This document shows positions 25,550-35,086 of a stretch of 64,000 bases of DNA, piece after piece. Position 1 is the stretch's first letter. Every line of letters begins with the position of its first letter. A model generated the notes under the pieces. It did not search any database. It was given only the letters and a program-made list of their open reading frames with translations, and was not told the origin of the DNA. A program made the translations under genes and the position numbers. The DNA comes from Lactobacillus sp. UCMA15818 (GTDB lineage Bacteria; Bacillota; Bacilli; Lactobacillales; Lactobacillaceae), in contig NZ_VJYB01000001.1 of NCBI RefSeq assembly GCF_030400225.1, forward strand, positions 248,001-312,000, given 5' to 3'.

Positions 25550-26344
25550 CTATTCAGCATCTTTGGTAGTATTTTTACCTTCAACAGCTTCAACAATATC
25601 TTCGATTGAATCTACTGCATCAGCATTTTTAAATGATTCTTCAACGGATTCAATATCATCCTCGCCTTGATTAGCTTCGACGATAGCATCAGCCATCTTA
25701 GCAGTAATCAAGCGAACTGCACGGATAGCATCATCATTAGAAGGAATCTTAACATCGATTTCATCTGGATCAGCGTTTGTATCAACCATAGCAATAATAG
25801 GAATATTAAGCTTGCGTGCTTCCTTGATTGCAATCCTTTCCTTACGCGGATCAACTACAAACAATGCATCTGGAATACGAGGCATGTCTTCAATTCCACC
25901 CAAGAATTTCTCAAGACGATCTTTTTGCTTAAGCAACAAAGATACTTCTTTCTTAGGAAGAACATCGAAAGTTCCATCCTCAGCCATTGCTTTAATTTCC
26001 TTAAGACGCTTAATTCGTTTTTGAATTGTATCCCAGTTTGTTAAAGTTCCACCCAACCAACGATGGTTTACAAAGTATTGACCAGCGCGTTTTGCTTCTT
26101 CTTCAACTGCATCTTGTGCTTGTTTCTTTGTACCAACAAAAAGAATAACACCGTTATCTTCTGCTGCTCTCTTCATGAAGTCATATGCATCATCAATTAA
26201 CTTAACTGTTTTTTGTAAATCAATGATGTAGATACCATTACGTTCTGTAAAGATATACTTCTTCATCTTAGGGTTCCAACGACGTGTTTGATGTCCAAAA
26301 TGAACACCAGCTTCAAGCAATTGTTTCATGCTAATTACTGCCAT
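25550..26344 (-). CDS. rpsB: 30S ribosomal protein S2
   Basis: Structural protein of the 30S subunit. The 264-residue protein starts [20 protein letters not shown], with [12 protein letters not shown] and [16 protein letters not shown]. Residues beyond about 225 form an acidic tail longer than in many homologues. ATG at 26344 is preferred over the upstream frame extension because GGAGG lies 11 bases upstream and [18 protein letters not shown] is the usual start. Confidence 0.97.
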   Translation of the reverse strand: MAVISMKQLLEAGVHFGHQTRRWNPKMKKYIFTERNGIYIIDLQKTVKLIDDAYDFMKRAAEDNGVILFVGTKKQAQDAVEEEAKRAGQYFVNHRWLGGTLTNWDTIQKRIKRLKEIKAMAEDGTFDVLPKKEVSLLLKQKDRLEKFLGGIEDMPRIPDALFVVDPRKERIAIKEARKLNIPIIAMVDTNADPDEIDVKIPSNDDAIRAVRLITAKMADAIVEANQGEDDIESVEESFKNADAVDSIEDIVEAVEGKNTTKDAE

Positions 26345-26468
26345 AATACAAAATACCTCCGATAATTTTTTTTCCTCCTCCGCATTCAACTGAAATCAGA
26401 CTCAAATGAGCAATATGATTTCTATCGTACGAAGTGTGAATTAGTGCCTGATATAAAGCACCTGAAAT
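26345..26468 (-). promoter_or_regulatory. Structured rpsB leader
   Basis: About 125 bases between the -10 box and the start, with two hairpins on the minus strand: GTGC..GCAC near the 5' end, and GAAATCA...TGATTTC. A second purine-rich GGAGGAGG lies upstream of the real ribosome site. An autoregulatory S2 leader is a reasonable guess but not shown. Confidence 0.45.
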
Positions 26469-26497
26469 ATTATATCGTAATTCAAATTAAAACGCAA
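26469..26497 (-). promoter_or_regulatory. Promoter of rpsB-tsf
   Basis: Minus-strand TTGCGT (26492-26497), 17-base spacer, perfect TATAAT (26469-26474). Confidence 0.8.
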
Positions 26498-26508
26498 GAA
26501 TTATTCTT

Positions 26509-27498
26509 TTATTTTACAATTGTATTTGCCGTTCCATTCTCACAAACACTTTTAGCGCTATTTAAAGCAATCAATACCATATTCTCGACCGCTGTTTCCG
26601 TGTAAAAAGCAACATGGGGCGTTACCAAAACATTATCAAGCGACAATAATTCCTTGAAAGTTTTGTCTTCTATCTTCTGATTGCTTAAATCATGATTAAA
26701 GATATCACTTTCATTTTCATAAGTATCTAGTGCTGCACCTGCGAGCTTTCCCGATTTTAAAGCCGCAATTAATGCTTCAGTGTCTACCAATGCACCACGA
26801 GCCGTATTGATAATGTACGAACCATCCTTCATCTTGTTAAGATTTTCTATACCCACCAAGTGATAGTCATTAGGCGTCGCCGGCATATGCAATGTAACTA
26901 CATCAGCTTGTGAAAACAGTTCATCATAACTGCCAACATAAATTCCTTGTTTTTTCAATTCGGGATTGGGATAGAGATCATATGCAATCACCTTTGCACC
27001 AAATCCACGGTAAATATCAATTGCAGCTCGTCCAATTCTTCCTGTTCCGACCACACCAACAGTCAATGAACGTAATTCTTTTCCTACATAAGGTGCCCAG
27101 CGAAAATCTTGCTTTGCAACTTTATTTCTGAATATTGTTGTGTTGCGAAGAAGCTGCATCAGTTGAGTTACTGAAAATTCGGCAATTGCATTTGGCGAAT
27201 ATGCAGGAACATTTGTTACTATTACGCCATTTTTCCTTGCTGCATCAAGGTTGATATTATCCACGCCAACATTACGGATAGAAAATACTTTAATACCAAA
27301 CTCTTTGAACTTAATAAACATCTCATCTGGATAGGTACCTGTTTGGAGTGCTAGAACTCCATCAAACCCCTTAATTTTGTCAACAGAATTCATGTCTAAC
27401 ATATCTGGTAAACGTAAAACTTCATTACCAGTTTCTTTCTCCCATTGAACAAAATACTTTTCTTCATCTTCACGTACATTAAAAGCTATAAACTTCAT
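26509..27498 (-). CDS. D-2-hydroxyacid dehydrogenase (D-lactate / D-hydroxyisocaproate type)
   Basis: NAD-dependent enzyme reducing 2-oxoacids such as pyruvate or branched-chain oxoacids to D-hydroxyacids in the cytosol. The 330-residue protein has the family hallmarks: IRNVGVDNI, NVPAYSPNAIAEF, GTGRIGRAAIDIYRGFGAKV (nucleotide binding), NTARGALVDTEAL, and the catalytic His in TPHVAFYTETAVENMV. The latter and the LQTG segment resemble D-hydroxyisocaproate dehydrogenases as much as D-lactate dehydrogenases, so the substrate is left open. Monocistronic. Confidence 0.88.
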   Translation of the reverse strand: MKFIAFNVREDEEKYFVQWEKETGNEVLRLPDMLDMNSVDKIKGFDGVLALQTGTYPDEMFIKFKEFGIKVFSIRNVGVDNINLDAARKNGVIVTNVPAYSPNAIAEFSVTQLMQLLRNTTIFRNKVAKQDFRWAPYVGKELRSLTVGVVGTGRIGRAAIDIYRGFGAKVIAYDLYPNPELKKQGIYVGSYDELFSQADVVTLHMPATPNDYHLVGIENLNKMKDGSYIINTARGALVDTEALIAALKSGKLAGAALDTYENESDIFNHDLSNQKIEDKTFKELLSLDNVLVTPHVAFYTETAVENMVLIALNSAKSVCENGTANTIVK

Positions 27499-27651
27499 CA
27501 TGAACCTCCAAATTAAATATCACTATTCTACGGTGGGACAGAAGAAACTAATTACTAAGCTACCTTTCTTCTACTCAAGAAAATAATATCTTTGTCCATC
27601 TATCATTGTAGCATGAAAAATAACTTCAATGCTCCTATTTAGCAATGCCTT

Positions 27652-27945
27652 TTATTTTTTAAGTTTTTTAATATTAATTCCATGCTCTTCAAGATACTTT
27701 AATTTTTGCTTTCGCAATTGATGCTTGAATGCATATTCAGCCCTTAACGCATCTGATTTATTATCAAAAGCTTCATGATATAAGAGTTGCACTGGTCGTC
27801 TGCTTTTTAACCGTGTATATTTTGCACCTTTTCCAGCGTTGTGAACAGCCAGTCGATGATTCATATCATTAGTAAATCCCCCATATAGCGTAAAATCAGC
27901 ACATAACAAAACATAAAAAAAATAGTTTTTATTCACTTTTCCCAT
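27652..27945 (-). CDS. GIY-YIG domain protein (UPF0213 / YhbQ-like)
   Basis: Small putative nuclease of the GIY-YIG superfamily, function unknown. The 97-residue protein has the [18 protein letters not shown] version of the motif (FYVLLC...YGGFT in place of GIY-YIG) and the conserved R and H residues ([28 protein letters not shown]). It overlaps the upstream methyltransferase gene by 17 bases, the usual gene pair in Firmicutes. Confidence 0.9.
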   Translation of the reverse strand: MGKVNKNYFFYVLLCADFTLYGGFTNDMNHRLAVHNAGKGAKYTRLKSRRPVQLLYHEAFDNKSDALRAEYAFKHQLRKQKLKYLEEHGINIKKLKK

Positions 27946-28678
27946 ACAGAATCTCCCTCAATAACGGTGTATATTCATCAGAGTCTTTATATACTATAAT
28001 AGCTGGCATAAATCTGATACCATTTGGTCGCCCATCCTTAATTGCTTCAATCAAAATCATGTTTGCTTCTTTTCCTGCTTTTGGATGAACTAACTGTACT
28101 TTTTTAGGTGCGAGTCGATGTTTTCTCATTAATTCGAAGATTTCAGCTGCTCTTTCCGGTCGATGTATAAAATATGCTTTACCATTCATCTTCAGTAAAT
28201 CACTTGCAACTTCAATAATTCGCTCAAGGTTCACAGAAATTTCATGACGTGCAATCGCCAAATAAGGATTATCATTTTTTTTACTAGTGGGTAGATTTGA
28301 GAAATATGGTGGATTGCAAGTCACAATGTCAACCGAATCTTTTTTTATGAATTCAGTTGCTTTATCCAAATCAATATTTAATATCTGAACTCTATCTTCT
28401 AAATCGTTAAGTTCGATACTTCTCTTTGCCATATCTGCTAAACGGTCCTGAACTTCGACCCCGATGATTTGACCAGTCACTTTTTTTGTTAAGAAGAGTC
28501 CAACTGCCCCATTTCCAGCACACAGATCAACTAATCTTCCATCTTTTTTTCGTAATCCACTAGTAAACGACGCTAATAAAACAGCATCAAGAGAAAAAGA
28601 AAACACATCTGCGCTTTGAATAATCCCAACTTCATTTGAATACAGTCTGTCAATTCGTTCGTTTTCGTAAAGCTTCAT
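27929..28678 (-). CDS. tRNA1(Val) N6-methyltransferase-like protein (COG4123)
   Basis: SAM-dependent N6-adenine methyltransferase of the YfiC/TrmN6 type, expected to act on tRNA. The 249-residue protein has the SAM site [14 protein letters not shown], an acidic motif 2 ([12 protein letters not shown]) and the catalytic NPPYFSNLP motif. Coupled to the GIY-YIG gene. It starts divergently from plsC 91 bases away. Confidence 0.88.
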   Translation of the reverse strand: MKLYENERIDRLYSNEVGIIQSADVFSFSLDAVLLASFTSGLRKKDGRLVDLCAGNGAVGLFLTKKVTGQIIGVEVQDRLADMAKRSIELNDLEDRVQILNIDLDKATEFIKKDSVDIVTCNPPYFSNLPTSKKNDNPYLAIARHEISVNLERIIEVASDLLKMNGKAYFIHRPERAAEIFELMRKHRLAPKKVQLVHPKAGKEANMILIEAIKDGRPNGIRFMPAIIVYKDSDEYTPLLREILYGKSE

Positions 28679-28769
28679 TTTAATATCACCTTCATTTTAA
28701 CTTGCATGTCATCACAAAATTAGGCATACTTATCATTGAAATAATTTGTTAAGAAAGGAATGTCCCGTG

Positions 28770-29393
28770 ATGTTCTATTCATTTATTCGTATTGTAGCAC
28801 GTGGGATAGTGTTTTTAATCAATGGAAATGCACACTATCTTAATAAAGAAAAACTCCCAAAGGGCAATTATATACTTGTTGGGCCTCATCGTGCCTGGTT
28901 TGACATGATTTATTTTGCATTGGGCGCGGCACCAAAGAAGTTCTCTTTTATGTCAAAGAAGGAATTGTTTAAAAATCCAATTTTGCGTTATATTCTGGTC
29001 CATGCTAACGCATTCCCAGTTGATCGCAAAAACCCAAGCCCTTCTGTAATCAAAACACCTGTCAATTGGCTTAAAAAACGTGATATTTCTTTAATCATGT
29101 TTCCTTCTGGAACAAGACACTCTCAAAGTTTAAAGGGCGGTGTTTTGCTAATTGCACGTTTAGCAGGTGTTCCAATTATTCCTGCTGTCTATCAAGGCCC
29201 TACAACAACAAAGGGGTTGCTTAAAAGAAGGAAAATTACAGTTGCTTTTGGTGATCCGATTATTATCAATGCGCGCAAAAAACTGACAGATGAGCAACAG
29301 CAAGCAATTCTTGCAGAAATGACTTCATCATTCAAAAAACTGGATACACAAATTAATCCAGACTATGTTTATATCGATAAGAGCAAATCATAG
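28770..29393 (+). CDS. plsC: 1-acyl-sn-glycerol-3-phosphate acyltransferase (PlsC family)
   Basis: Membrane-associated acyltransferase making phosphatidic acid. The 207-residue protein has the HxxxxD motif in GPHRAWFDMIYF, the substrate motif FPSGTRHSQSLKGG and a hydrophobic N-terminus. ATG at 28770 (MFYSFIRIV) is preferred: AAAGGAA lies upstream at a normal distance, while the frame start at 28746 is not supported. Plus strand, alone between divergent and convergent neighbours. Confidence 0.92.
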   Translation: MFYSFIRIVARGIVFLINGNAHYLNKEKLPKGNYILVGPHRAWFDMIYFALGAAPKKFSFMSKKELFKNPILRYILVHANAFPVDRKNPSPSVIKTPVNWLKKRDISLIMFPSGTRHSQSLKGGVLLIARLAGVPIIPAVYQGPTTTKGLLKRRKITVAFGDPIIINARKKLTDEQQQAILAEMTSSFKKLDTQINPDYVYIDKSKS

Positions 29394-29427
29394 GGTCATT
29401 GGTACTTAGACTAAGAATTAGTTTAAA

Positions 29428-29477
29428 TAAAAAAGGAGTTCTACCAAAACAAAACGTTTCGGCAGAGCTTCTTTTTT
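29428..29477. terminator. Bidirectional terminator plsC / yneF
   Basis: Hairpin AAAAGGAGTTCT...AGAGCTTCTTTTTT with inner AAAC/GTTT pairs, with A-run and T-run on the two sides, between convergent genes. Confidence 0.8.
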
Positions 29478-29516
29478 ATGTTGAGTCATCTTAACTCTGA
29501 CTCACACCGCACTTTT

Positions 29517-29744
29517 TTATTTCTTCGTGTTTTGTGACTTCATTGCGTTCATCATCTGATGAAGTTTTTTCTCAGAAGGCTTTTGGCCCATCTGGAGCAT
29601 CATTGTCTTCAACATTGTTTCGTTGATTGGCGGGTTTTTCTTCAAATAGCTTTCCATATATTTACGGGCAGCGAAGAATCCACCAACAAAGCCTAAGACA
29701 AGCGCAAGGATAACGATTAACACCCAAATTGTGGTTGACATCAC
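29517..29744 (-). CDS. YneF family membrane protein (UPF0154)
   Basis: Small single-TM protein of unknown function, conserved in Bacilli. The 75-residue product has an N-terminal TM helix ([20 protein letters not shown]), the conserved [18 protein letters not shown] segment and a basic C-terminus. Downstream of the DUF896 gene but separated by about 70 bases. Confidence 0.92.
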   Translation of the reverse strand: MMSTTIWVLIVILALVLGFVGGFFAARKYMESYLKKNPPINETMLKTMMLQMGQKPSEKKLHQMMNAMKSQNTKK

Positions 29745-29817
29745 GAATTGCTCCTTTCATGTCGTTTCAAATAACAATTCTACACAATCTTTAAGTAAAA
29801 ATAAAGCTCAAACTTGG

Positions 29818-30066
29818 CTAATCATCACGTAATCCTTTTTTTCTTTGAATTTTCTTGACCTTTTCAGGTGTAACTTCATTGCCATCTTTATTAAAAACTT
29901 GTAACATTTCCACATTACTGCGAAAAGTTGCTCGAAAAGCAGCCAAATAATCCTCCCTAAGGCTCTTTTGCTCAATTAATTCTTCTTTTGTCAAACCAAT
30001 CCTTTTTTTCTTCTTCGAAAGTTCATTAATTCGATTAATGAGTTCCTGTGAAATTTTACCTGCCAT
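29818..30066 (-). CDS. DUF896 / YnzC family protein
   Basis: Small helical cytosolic protein, in Bacillus part of the SOS-controlled yneA region. The 82-residue protein has the family helical hairpin (ELINRINELSKKKKRIGLTKEE and EQKSLREDYLAAFRATFRSN). It is divergent from lexA and shares the intergenic region with the LexA box, so DNA-damage control is likely. Confidence 0.93.
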   Translation of the reverse strand: MAGKISQELINRINELSKKKKRIGLTKEELIEQKSLREDYLAAFRATFRSNVEMLQVFNKDGNEVTPEKVKKIQRKKGLRDD

Positions 30067-30142
30067 TTCATTACCTCACTACTGATTATTATTGAATAGA
30101 CTAATCATACATTAACAAATAATAATTTTCAAACATCTAATA

Positions 30143-30156
30143 CGAACGTTTGTTTG
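30143..30156. promoter_or_regulatory. LexA (SOS) box
   Basis: CGAACGTTTGTTTG, matching the Gram-positive CGAACRNRYGTTYG type pattern apart from one or two positions, lies between divergent lexA and the DUF896 gene, 60 bases upstream of the lexA start. Confidence 0.85.
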
Positions 30157-30215
30157 TAATGTATATTTATTTGTGTTAGAGTTATTTTATTAATAATGTG
30201 ATTGAGGTGTCGTAA

Positions 30216-30842
30216 ATGACAAAAGCTTCTGAAAAAAGACAAATGGCAGTTCTACGTTTCATTTATGAACGAGTCAATGAAAAGGGATATCCGCCGACAG
30301 TTCGTGAAATCTGCCAAGCTGTTGATTTATCATCAACTTCCACTGTACATGGGCATCTAGCACGACTTGAAAAAAAAGGATATCTCCAAAAAGATCCAAC
30401 AAAACCGCGTGCAATTGAACTCACGGCAGTCGGTCTAGAAGCATTAGGAATTGAAGAACATGCAGATTCGATTCCAATGCTTGGAACGGTTACAGCTGGT
30501 ATGCCAATTCTTGCCGTGGAAGAAGCATCTGAATACTTTCCACTGCCACCTGACTTTAATTCCTCTGATAACCTTTTTATTTTGACCATTCGTGGTGAAA
30601 GTATGATTAATGCTGGAATATTGAATGGTGATCGTGTTATCATTCGCAAACAAGAAAGTGCAGAAAACGGTGAGATTGTAATTGCGATGAACGATGATGA
30701 TGAAGCAACCTGCAAACGTTTCTTCAAAGAAGATGGTTACTATCGATTACAGCCTGAAAATGATACGATGGCTCCCATTATTCTTGATTCAGTATTAATT
30801 CTTGGTAAAGTTGTCGGGTTATACCGCAACCTTATTTCATAA
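30216..30842 (+). CDS. lexA: SOS repressor LexA
   Basis: Transcription repressor of the DNA-damage regulon that self-cleaves with RecA. The 208-residue protein has a winged-helix N-terminus ([42 protein letters not shown]), the Ala-Gly cleavage site in TVTAGMPIL, the catalytic Ser in GESMINAGI and the Lys in [17 protein letters not shown] LexA box upstream indicates autorepression. Confidence 0.97.
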   Translation: MTKASEKRQMAVLRFIYERVNEKGYPPTVREICQAVDLSSTSTVHGHLARLEKKGYLQKDPTKPRAIELTAVGLEALGIEEHADSIPMLGTVTAGMPILAVEEASEYFPLPPDFNSSDNLFILTIRGESMINAGILNGDRVIIRKQESAENGEIVIAMNDDDEATCKRFFKEDGYYRLQPENDTMAPIILDSVLILGKVVGLYRNLIS

Positions 30843-30859
30843 CGATAAAACAATATTCA

Positions 30860-30925
30860 CACTTAAAAATACCGCCTTCCAAAATTAGTTCTTACTCAGA
30901 TTTTGGAAGGCGGTATTTTTAAGTG
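30860..30925. terminator. Bidirectional terminator lexA / recN
   Basis: A perfect 26-bp stem (arm CACTTAAAAATACCGCC and on) with a 14-base loop sits between convergent genes. The recN stop codon is inside the 3' arm. Confidence 0.95.
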
Positions 30926-32601
30926 CGCAATTTTTTTGCCATTTCAAGTAATTCTTTGGCATGTTCCATTGTTAGCTTCGTGATTTCTGTTCCAGCTAAC
31001 ATTCTTGCAATTTCAGTAATTCTTTTTTCTTCGTTCAATTTTTCAATGTTCGTCTCAGTTCGACCCTTGATTACCTCTTTAGTAACAAGATAATGATGAT
31101 TACTAATCGCAGCTACTTGTGGTAAATGTGTGATACATAGGACTTGGGATAATTGCGCAATTTGACTAATTTTCTCAGCCATTGCTTGAGCGACTCTTCC
31201 GCTAACCCCGGTATCAACTTCGTCAAAAATAATGCTTGTCAAGTTTCGATCTTGCGAAAAAATCGTCTTTAATGCCAACATAATACGCGAAAGTTCACCA
31301 CCGGATGCAATTTTTGCCAATGGTCCACTAGCTTCTCCTTGATTAGTTTGAATATAAAATTCCACACGATCGATTCCATCACTTGCTAATACCGTCTTAT
31401 CAGTTCCAAAGTGTACTTCAAACCTAGCTTGATCCATATAAAGTGATTTCAATTGCATTTCGACTGCATTTGATAATTTTTTTGCAGCCCTTGTTCTTTC
31501 ATGACTCAATTTTTCTGCTGTCGCCAATGCTTCGCTATAGGTTTTATCAACAGCTTTTTGTTGAATCTCGCTATCTTCATCTGCACTTTGCATCTGTGCT
31601 AATTCTCTTTCAATCTTATTATAATAATCCAAAACCTTTTCAATTGAATTACCATACTTATGTTCAAGTTGCTTGATTACTTCCAGTCTTTGATTCGTCT
31701 GGTTTAGCTCATCCTCGTTCCATTCCATTACGTCTAACTCGTTCGAAATATCATGTGCGGCATCTTGCAAAGTATAGAATGCACTCGACAGATTATCTGC
31801 AATATTATGCAAGTCCTCGGATAAATTACCTACTTTTTGAGTTGCTTCGACAGCATCCCCCAAGTGTCCTAGAAAATCAGCTTCTTCTCCAGAAAGAAGT
31901 TCATAACTTTGTGACAAAGCATCACGAATAGTTTGAAAATTTTCGAGCTTTTGCTTTTTAATTTCTAAATCTGCATCCTCTCCCAAAACAAGATTAGCTT
32001 CGGTAATCTCTTGAACCTGAAACTGTAGCATGTCTAATCTTTGAGCCCACTTTTGTTCATCAGATTGCCTTTTTTTTAGAATTCTTAGCTTCTCACGATA
32101 AGCTTCAAATAATTTGTTATATTTAACTTTTAAATCTGTAGTTTTTTGATTGTATTGATCCAAAAGACCGATATGATTCTCTGAATTCATCAACATCTGA
32201 TGCTCATTTTGTCCATGAATATCTATAAGCTGATTCCCAATTTTTTTCAAAGCTGTGAGTGTTACTAATGTATTATTAATACGACAGACACTTCTGCCAT
32301 TACGATAAAGTTCCCGTTGAATAATTAAGACATCCTCGTCCGCTGTAATTCCAAAACTCTCTACGTCGTGCTTTATTTTGACGTTTTTTGGTAAACCAAA
32401 TAAGCCCTGTAAAATTGCTTTGTTAGCTCCTTTGCGAATAAATTCTTGTGAACCTCTACTACCAGCTAGGAGTCCTAGAGCATCAATTACTATTGACTTA
32501 CCAGCACCTGTTTCACCAGTCAAAACTGTCATCTTAGATTCAAAATTAATATCAAGTTTTTCAATGATGGCGAAATCTCTAATCATTAATTCGCGTAACA
32601 T
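30919..32601 (-). CDS. recN: DNA repair protein RecN
   Basis: SMC-like ATPase acting early in double-strand break repair. The 560-residue protein has Walker A in TVLTGETGAGKSIVIDALG, a long central coiled coil (about 150-350), the ABC signature region ASGGELSRIMLALK, and Walker B in SIIFDEVDTGVSGRVAQ. It follows argR by 15 bases, the usual argR-recN order. Confidence 0.97.
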   Translation of the reverse strand: MLRELMIRDFAIIEKLDINFESKMTVLTGETGAGKSIVIDALGLLAGSRGSQEFIRKGANKAILQGLFGLPKNVKIKHDVESFGITADEDVLIIQRELYRNGRSVCRINNTLVTLTALKKIGNQLIDIHGQNEHQMLMNSENHIGLLDQYNQKTTDLKVKYNKLFEAYREKLRILKKRQSDEQKWAQRLDMLQFQVQEITEANLVLGEDADLEIKKQKLENFQTIRDALSQSYELLSGEEADFLGHLGDAVEATQKVGNLSEDLHNIADNLSSAFYTLQDAAHDISNELDVMEWNEDELNQTNQRLEVIKQLEHKYGNSIEKVLDYYNKIERELAQMQSADEDSEIQQKAVDKTYSEALATAEKLSHERTRAAKKLSNAVEMQLKSLYMDQARFEVHFGTDKTVLASDGIDRVEFYIQTNQGEASGPLAKIASGGELSRIMLALKTIFSQDRNLTSIIFDEVDTGVSGRVAQAMAEKISQIAQLSQVLCITHLPQVAAISNHHYLVTKEVIKGRTETNIEKLNEEKRITEIARMLAGTEITKLTMEHAKELLEMAKKLRT

Positions 32602-32616
32602 CTTATCATTCCTTTG

Positions 32617-33069
32617 TTAATTGGTCATCTCAAGGACTAATTCCTGCGCTGCTTTTGCCTCATTAACAGATTTTGCAATTACTAAAACCGTATCATCATC
32701 ACCGATAGTACCAAAAATTTCTTCATAACGCATCTGATCAATTAAACTTGCTATTACCGGACCATTCCCTGGCGAAACCTTAATCAGTAAGAATTCATTC
32801 TGAATACGTGAGGATAAATATGCATCTTTCAGTGTATTTCGTAATTTTTTTTCTGAATTTAGTTTCTTCTCCGTTGGCAGACTGTATTGGTATTCACCAG
32901 TTGAAGAGGGCAACTTAATTAGCTGCATTTCCTTTACATCACGTGAAATCGTTGCTTGTGTGACATCAATCCCTTGTTCTTTCAAAAGCTTAACGATGTC
33001 TTCTTGTCTATCAATACTATACTGTAATAACAAATCTTTTATCGCCTTTTGTCGCTCTTGTTTACGCAT
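32617..33069 (-). CDS. argR: Arginine repressor ArgR
   Basis: Arginine-responsive hexameric repressor of arginine metabolism. The 150-residue protein starts MRKQERQKAIKDLLLQYSID; the winged helix has VTQATISRDVKEM and the C-terminal arginine-binding domain GTIGDDDTVLVIAK. ATG at 33069 is chosen over an upstream in-frame ATG because the family starts here and a GGGGGA site lies upstream. Between tlyA and recN. Confidence 0.93.
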   Translation of the reverse strand: MRKQERQKAIKDLLLQYSIDRQEDIVKLLKEQGIDVTQATISRDVKEMQLIKLPSSTGEYQYSLPTEKKLNSEKKLRNTLKDAYLSSRIQNEFLLIKVSPGNGPVIASLIDQMRYEEIFGTIGDDDTVLVIAKSVNEAKAAQELVLEMTN

Positions 33070-33163
33070 CTCAATCACCAATCCCCCACATTTATTCATA
33101 ATTTATTATTATAATAGCCTATTTTGAATAAATATTAAAGAAAAAGCTTATAAAAATTAATGA

Positions 33164-33979
33164 TTATTTGCCAAAAGTTATATATGCTGCTTCAATTAAT
33201 TCTTGATTGTCAATTTTAGCCCTATTTACACCCTTGTTAACGACTTTTTTCAAATGACAAATAAATTCGATATTACCCGTGCCACCTGTAATGGGAGAAA
33301 AATCAATGCCACAAACATCGAAGCCTGCAGCTAGAGCAAAGTTGATAATCTTATTCAAAACTGCTAAGTGAACTTTCTTATCTCTAACAATCCCATTTTT
33401 CCCAACATTAGCCTTTCCAGCTTCAAACTGTGGTTTAATCAAGGCAACTACATCACCCGAACTTTGTAAAATTGCATGTAGTGGCGGTAAAATTAATTCA
33501 AGCGAAATGAAAGAAACATCTATCGTAGCAAATTCTGGTAACCCGTTAGTAAAATCTTCTGGTTTACTATACCTAAAATTCGTATTTTCCATTACAATAA
33601 CACGCGGGTCTTGTCTAATCTTCCAAGCCAATTGATTAGTTCCAACATCTAACGCATAGCTTATTTTCGCGCCATTTTGTAATGCAACATCTGTAAAACC
33701 GCCAGTAGAAGACCCAATATCAAGGACGGTTTTGTCCTTAACTTCTACATCAAAAACCCTGAGAGCCTTCTCAAGCTTATAGCCACCTCGACTCACATAA
33801 GGCATCTTCTTACCCTTAAAATGTAATTCAGTTTCAATATTAATTTTCATTCCAGGTTTATCTAAACGTTCTTCGTTTTCTCCTAATACTTCTCCAGCCA
33901 TTACAGCCCGCTTTGCTTGTTCACGCGTCTCAAAAAGACCTTGCTGTACAAGTAATACATCAACTCGTTCCTTTTTCAT
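33164..33979 (-). CDS. tlyA: TlyA-family rRNA 2'-O-methyltransferase
   Basis: Predicted rRNA ribose methyltransferase, often called hemolysin TlyA / YqxC. The 271-residue protein joins an N-terminal S4 RNA-binding domain (RVDVLLVQQGLFETREQAKRAV) to an FtsJ-like domain with VLDIGSSTGGFTDVALQNGA. It overlaps ispA by one base in the xseB-ispA-tlyA-argR-recN order of Bacillus. The rRNA target is inferred from the family. Confidence 0.9.
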   Translation of the reverse strand: MKKERVDVLLVQQGLFETREQAKRAVMAGEVLGENEERLDKPGMKINIETELHFKGKKMPYVSRGGYKLEKALRVFDVEVKDKTVLDIGSSTGGFTDVALQNGAKISYALDVGTNQLAWKIRQDPRVIVMENTNFRYSKPEDFTNGLPEFATIDVSFISLELILPPLHAILQSSGDVVALIKPQFEAGKANVGKNGIVRDKKVHLAVLNKIINFALAAGFDVCGIDFSPITGGTGNIEFICHLKKVVNKGVNRAKIDNQELIEAAYITFGK

Positions 33980-34863
33980 TAACTATCCTTTCTCTCGAAA
34001 TATTCTAGAAAATCCGCTAAAACACTATCATCAGCATTTAACCTTACCAATACTTCACGCGCATCTTCAACTGCTTGACTTAGACTCTGATAAGCACCAT
34101 CAAGCCCTAAAATAACTGGATATGTGTTTTTATTCTCGCCTTTGTCCTTATGGACTGCCTTCCCCATCTCTTTTGTTGTTGAAACCACATCCAATATGTC
34201 ATCATATATCTGAAAGGCAAGACCAAAAGTAGCACCAAAATCCACCAGTAAATCGAATTCCTTTTTTTCTGTTTTACTAAGTATTCCTCCAGCCTGGCAA
34301 GCATATTTTAATAAAGCGCCCGTTTTTAGTTCATGAACTTTCTTTAGTTGTTCAAGCTCCAGAGTCTTATGTTCACCCTCTATATCTGCAACTTGGCCAC
34401 TAACCATGCCTTCAGGTCCGGCAGCCTTAGCTAAAGCAGTTATTAGATCTACCTTACTTTTTGAGTCTAGTCCAGTTCTTGTAATCCAATCAAATGCAAG
34501 AGTTAATAATCCATCACCTGCTAAAACCGCTTCAGCTTGACCGAAAACCTTATGATTTGTTGCTTTTCCCCTACGTAAATCATCATTATCCATTTCTGGT
34601 AAATCATCATGAATCAGTGAATATGTATGTAGTAGTTCAAGACTTCCCGCAACTGCTAGTACATCATCATTGATTGGTCTATTATAAAACGAGCAAAGCG
34701 CCATAATTATGAGCGGCCGTATTCTTTTCCCACCAATTGCGACAGAATAAGTCATCGCATCTTTTAAAGTTCTTTCTGCGGATAAACCATTTAAAAATTC
34801 TGCAATTTTTTTTTCAAGCCTTGGCAAATTCTTGCTTTGAAAAGCCTGCATTCTTTTATTCAT
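33979..34863 (-). CDS. ispA: Farnesyl / geranyl diphosphate synthase
   Basis: Makes farnesyl diphosphate, the primer for UppS. The 294-residue protein has the first aspartate-rich motif [15 protein letters not shown] and the second [13 protein letters not shown] at 34863 overlaps the last codons of xseB (AATGAATAA) and gives [14 protein letters not shown]; longer frames run into xseB. Confidence 0.94.
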   Translation of the reverse strand: MNKRMQAFQSKNLPRLEKKIAEFLNGLSAERTLKDAMTYSVAIGGKRIRPLIIMALCSFYNRPINDDVLAVAGSLELLHTYSLIHDDLPEMDNDDLRRGKATNHKVFGQAEAVLAGDGLLTLAFDWITRTGLDSKSKVDLITALAKAAGPEGMVSGQVADIEGEHKTLELEQLKKVHELKTGALLKYACQAGGILSKTEKKEFDLLVDFGATFGLAFQIYDDILDVVSTTKEMGKAVHKDKGENKNTYPVILGLDGAYQSLSQAVEDAREVLVRLNADDSVLADFLEYFERKDS

Positions 34864-35086
34864 TAGCTGTATCTCTTTCAAAATCTGCTTCATTTCCATC
34901 TTTATCCATCACTTTTGCAAGTGTTTTTTCAGCATTCTCCAGTGTTTTTTGCAATTCATTACTAAGAGAAACACCTCTCTGAAATTGTTCTAACGCCTGT
35001 TCCAAAGGTACATCACCTTGCTCGAGTTTTTGCACGATTTCTTCCAAGTCTTTCAAATTATCTTCAAAATTCTTTTTTTCAGCCAT
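34856..35086 (-). CDS. xseB: Exodeoxyribonuclease VII small subunit
   Basis: Small subunit of the ssDNA exonuclease. The 76-residue helical protein has the family core [20 protein letters not shown] and [15 protein letters not shown]. Overlaps both xseA (8 bases) and ispA (8 bases). Confidence 0.95.
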   Translation of the reverse strand: MAEKKNFEDNLKDLEEIVQKLEQGDVPLEQALEQFQRGVSLSNELQKTLENAEKTLAKVMDKDGNEADFERDTANE

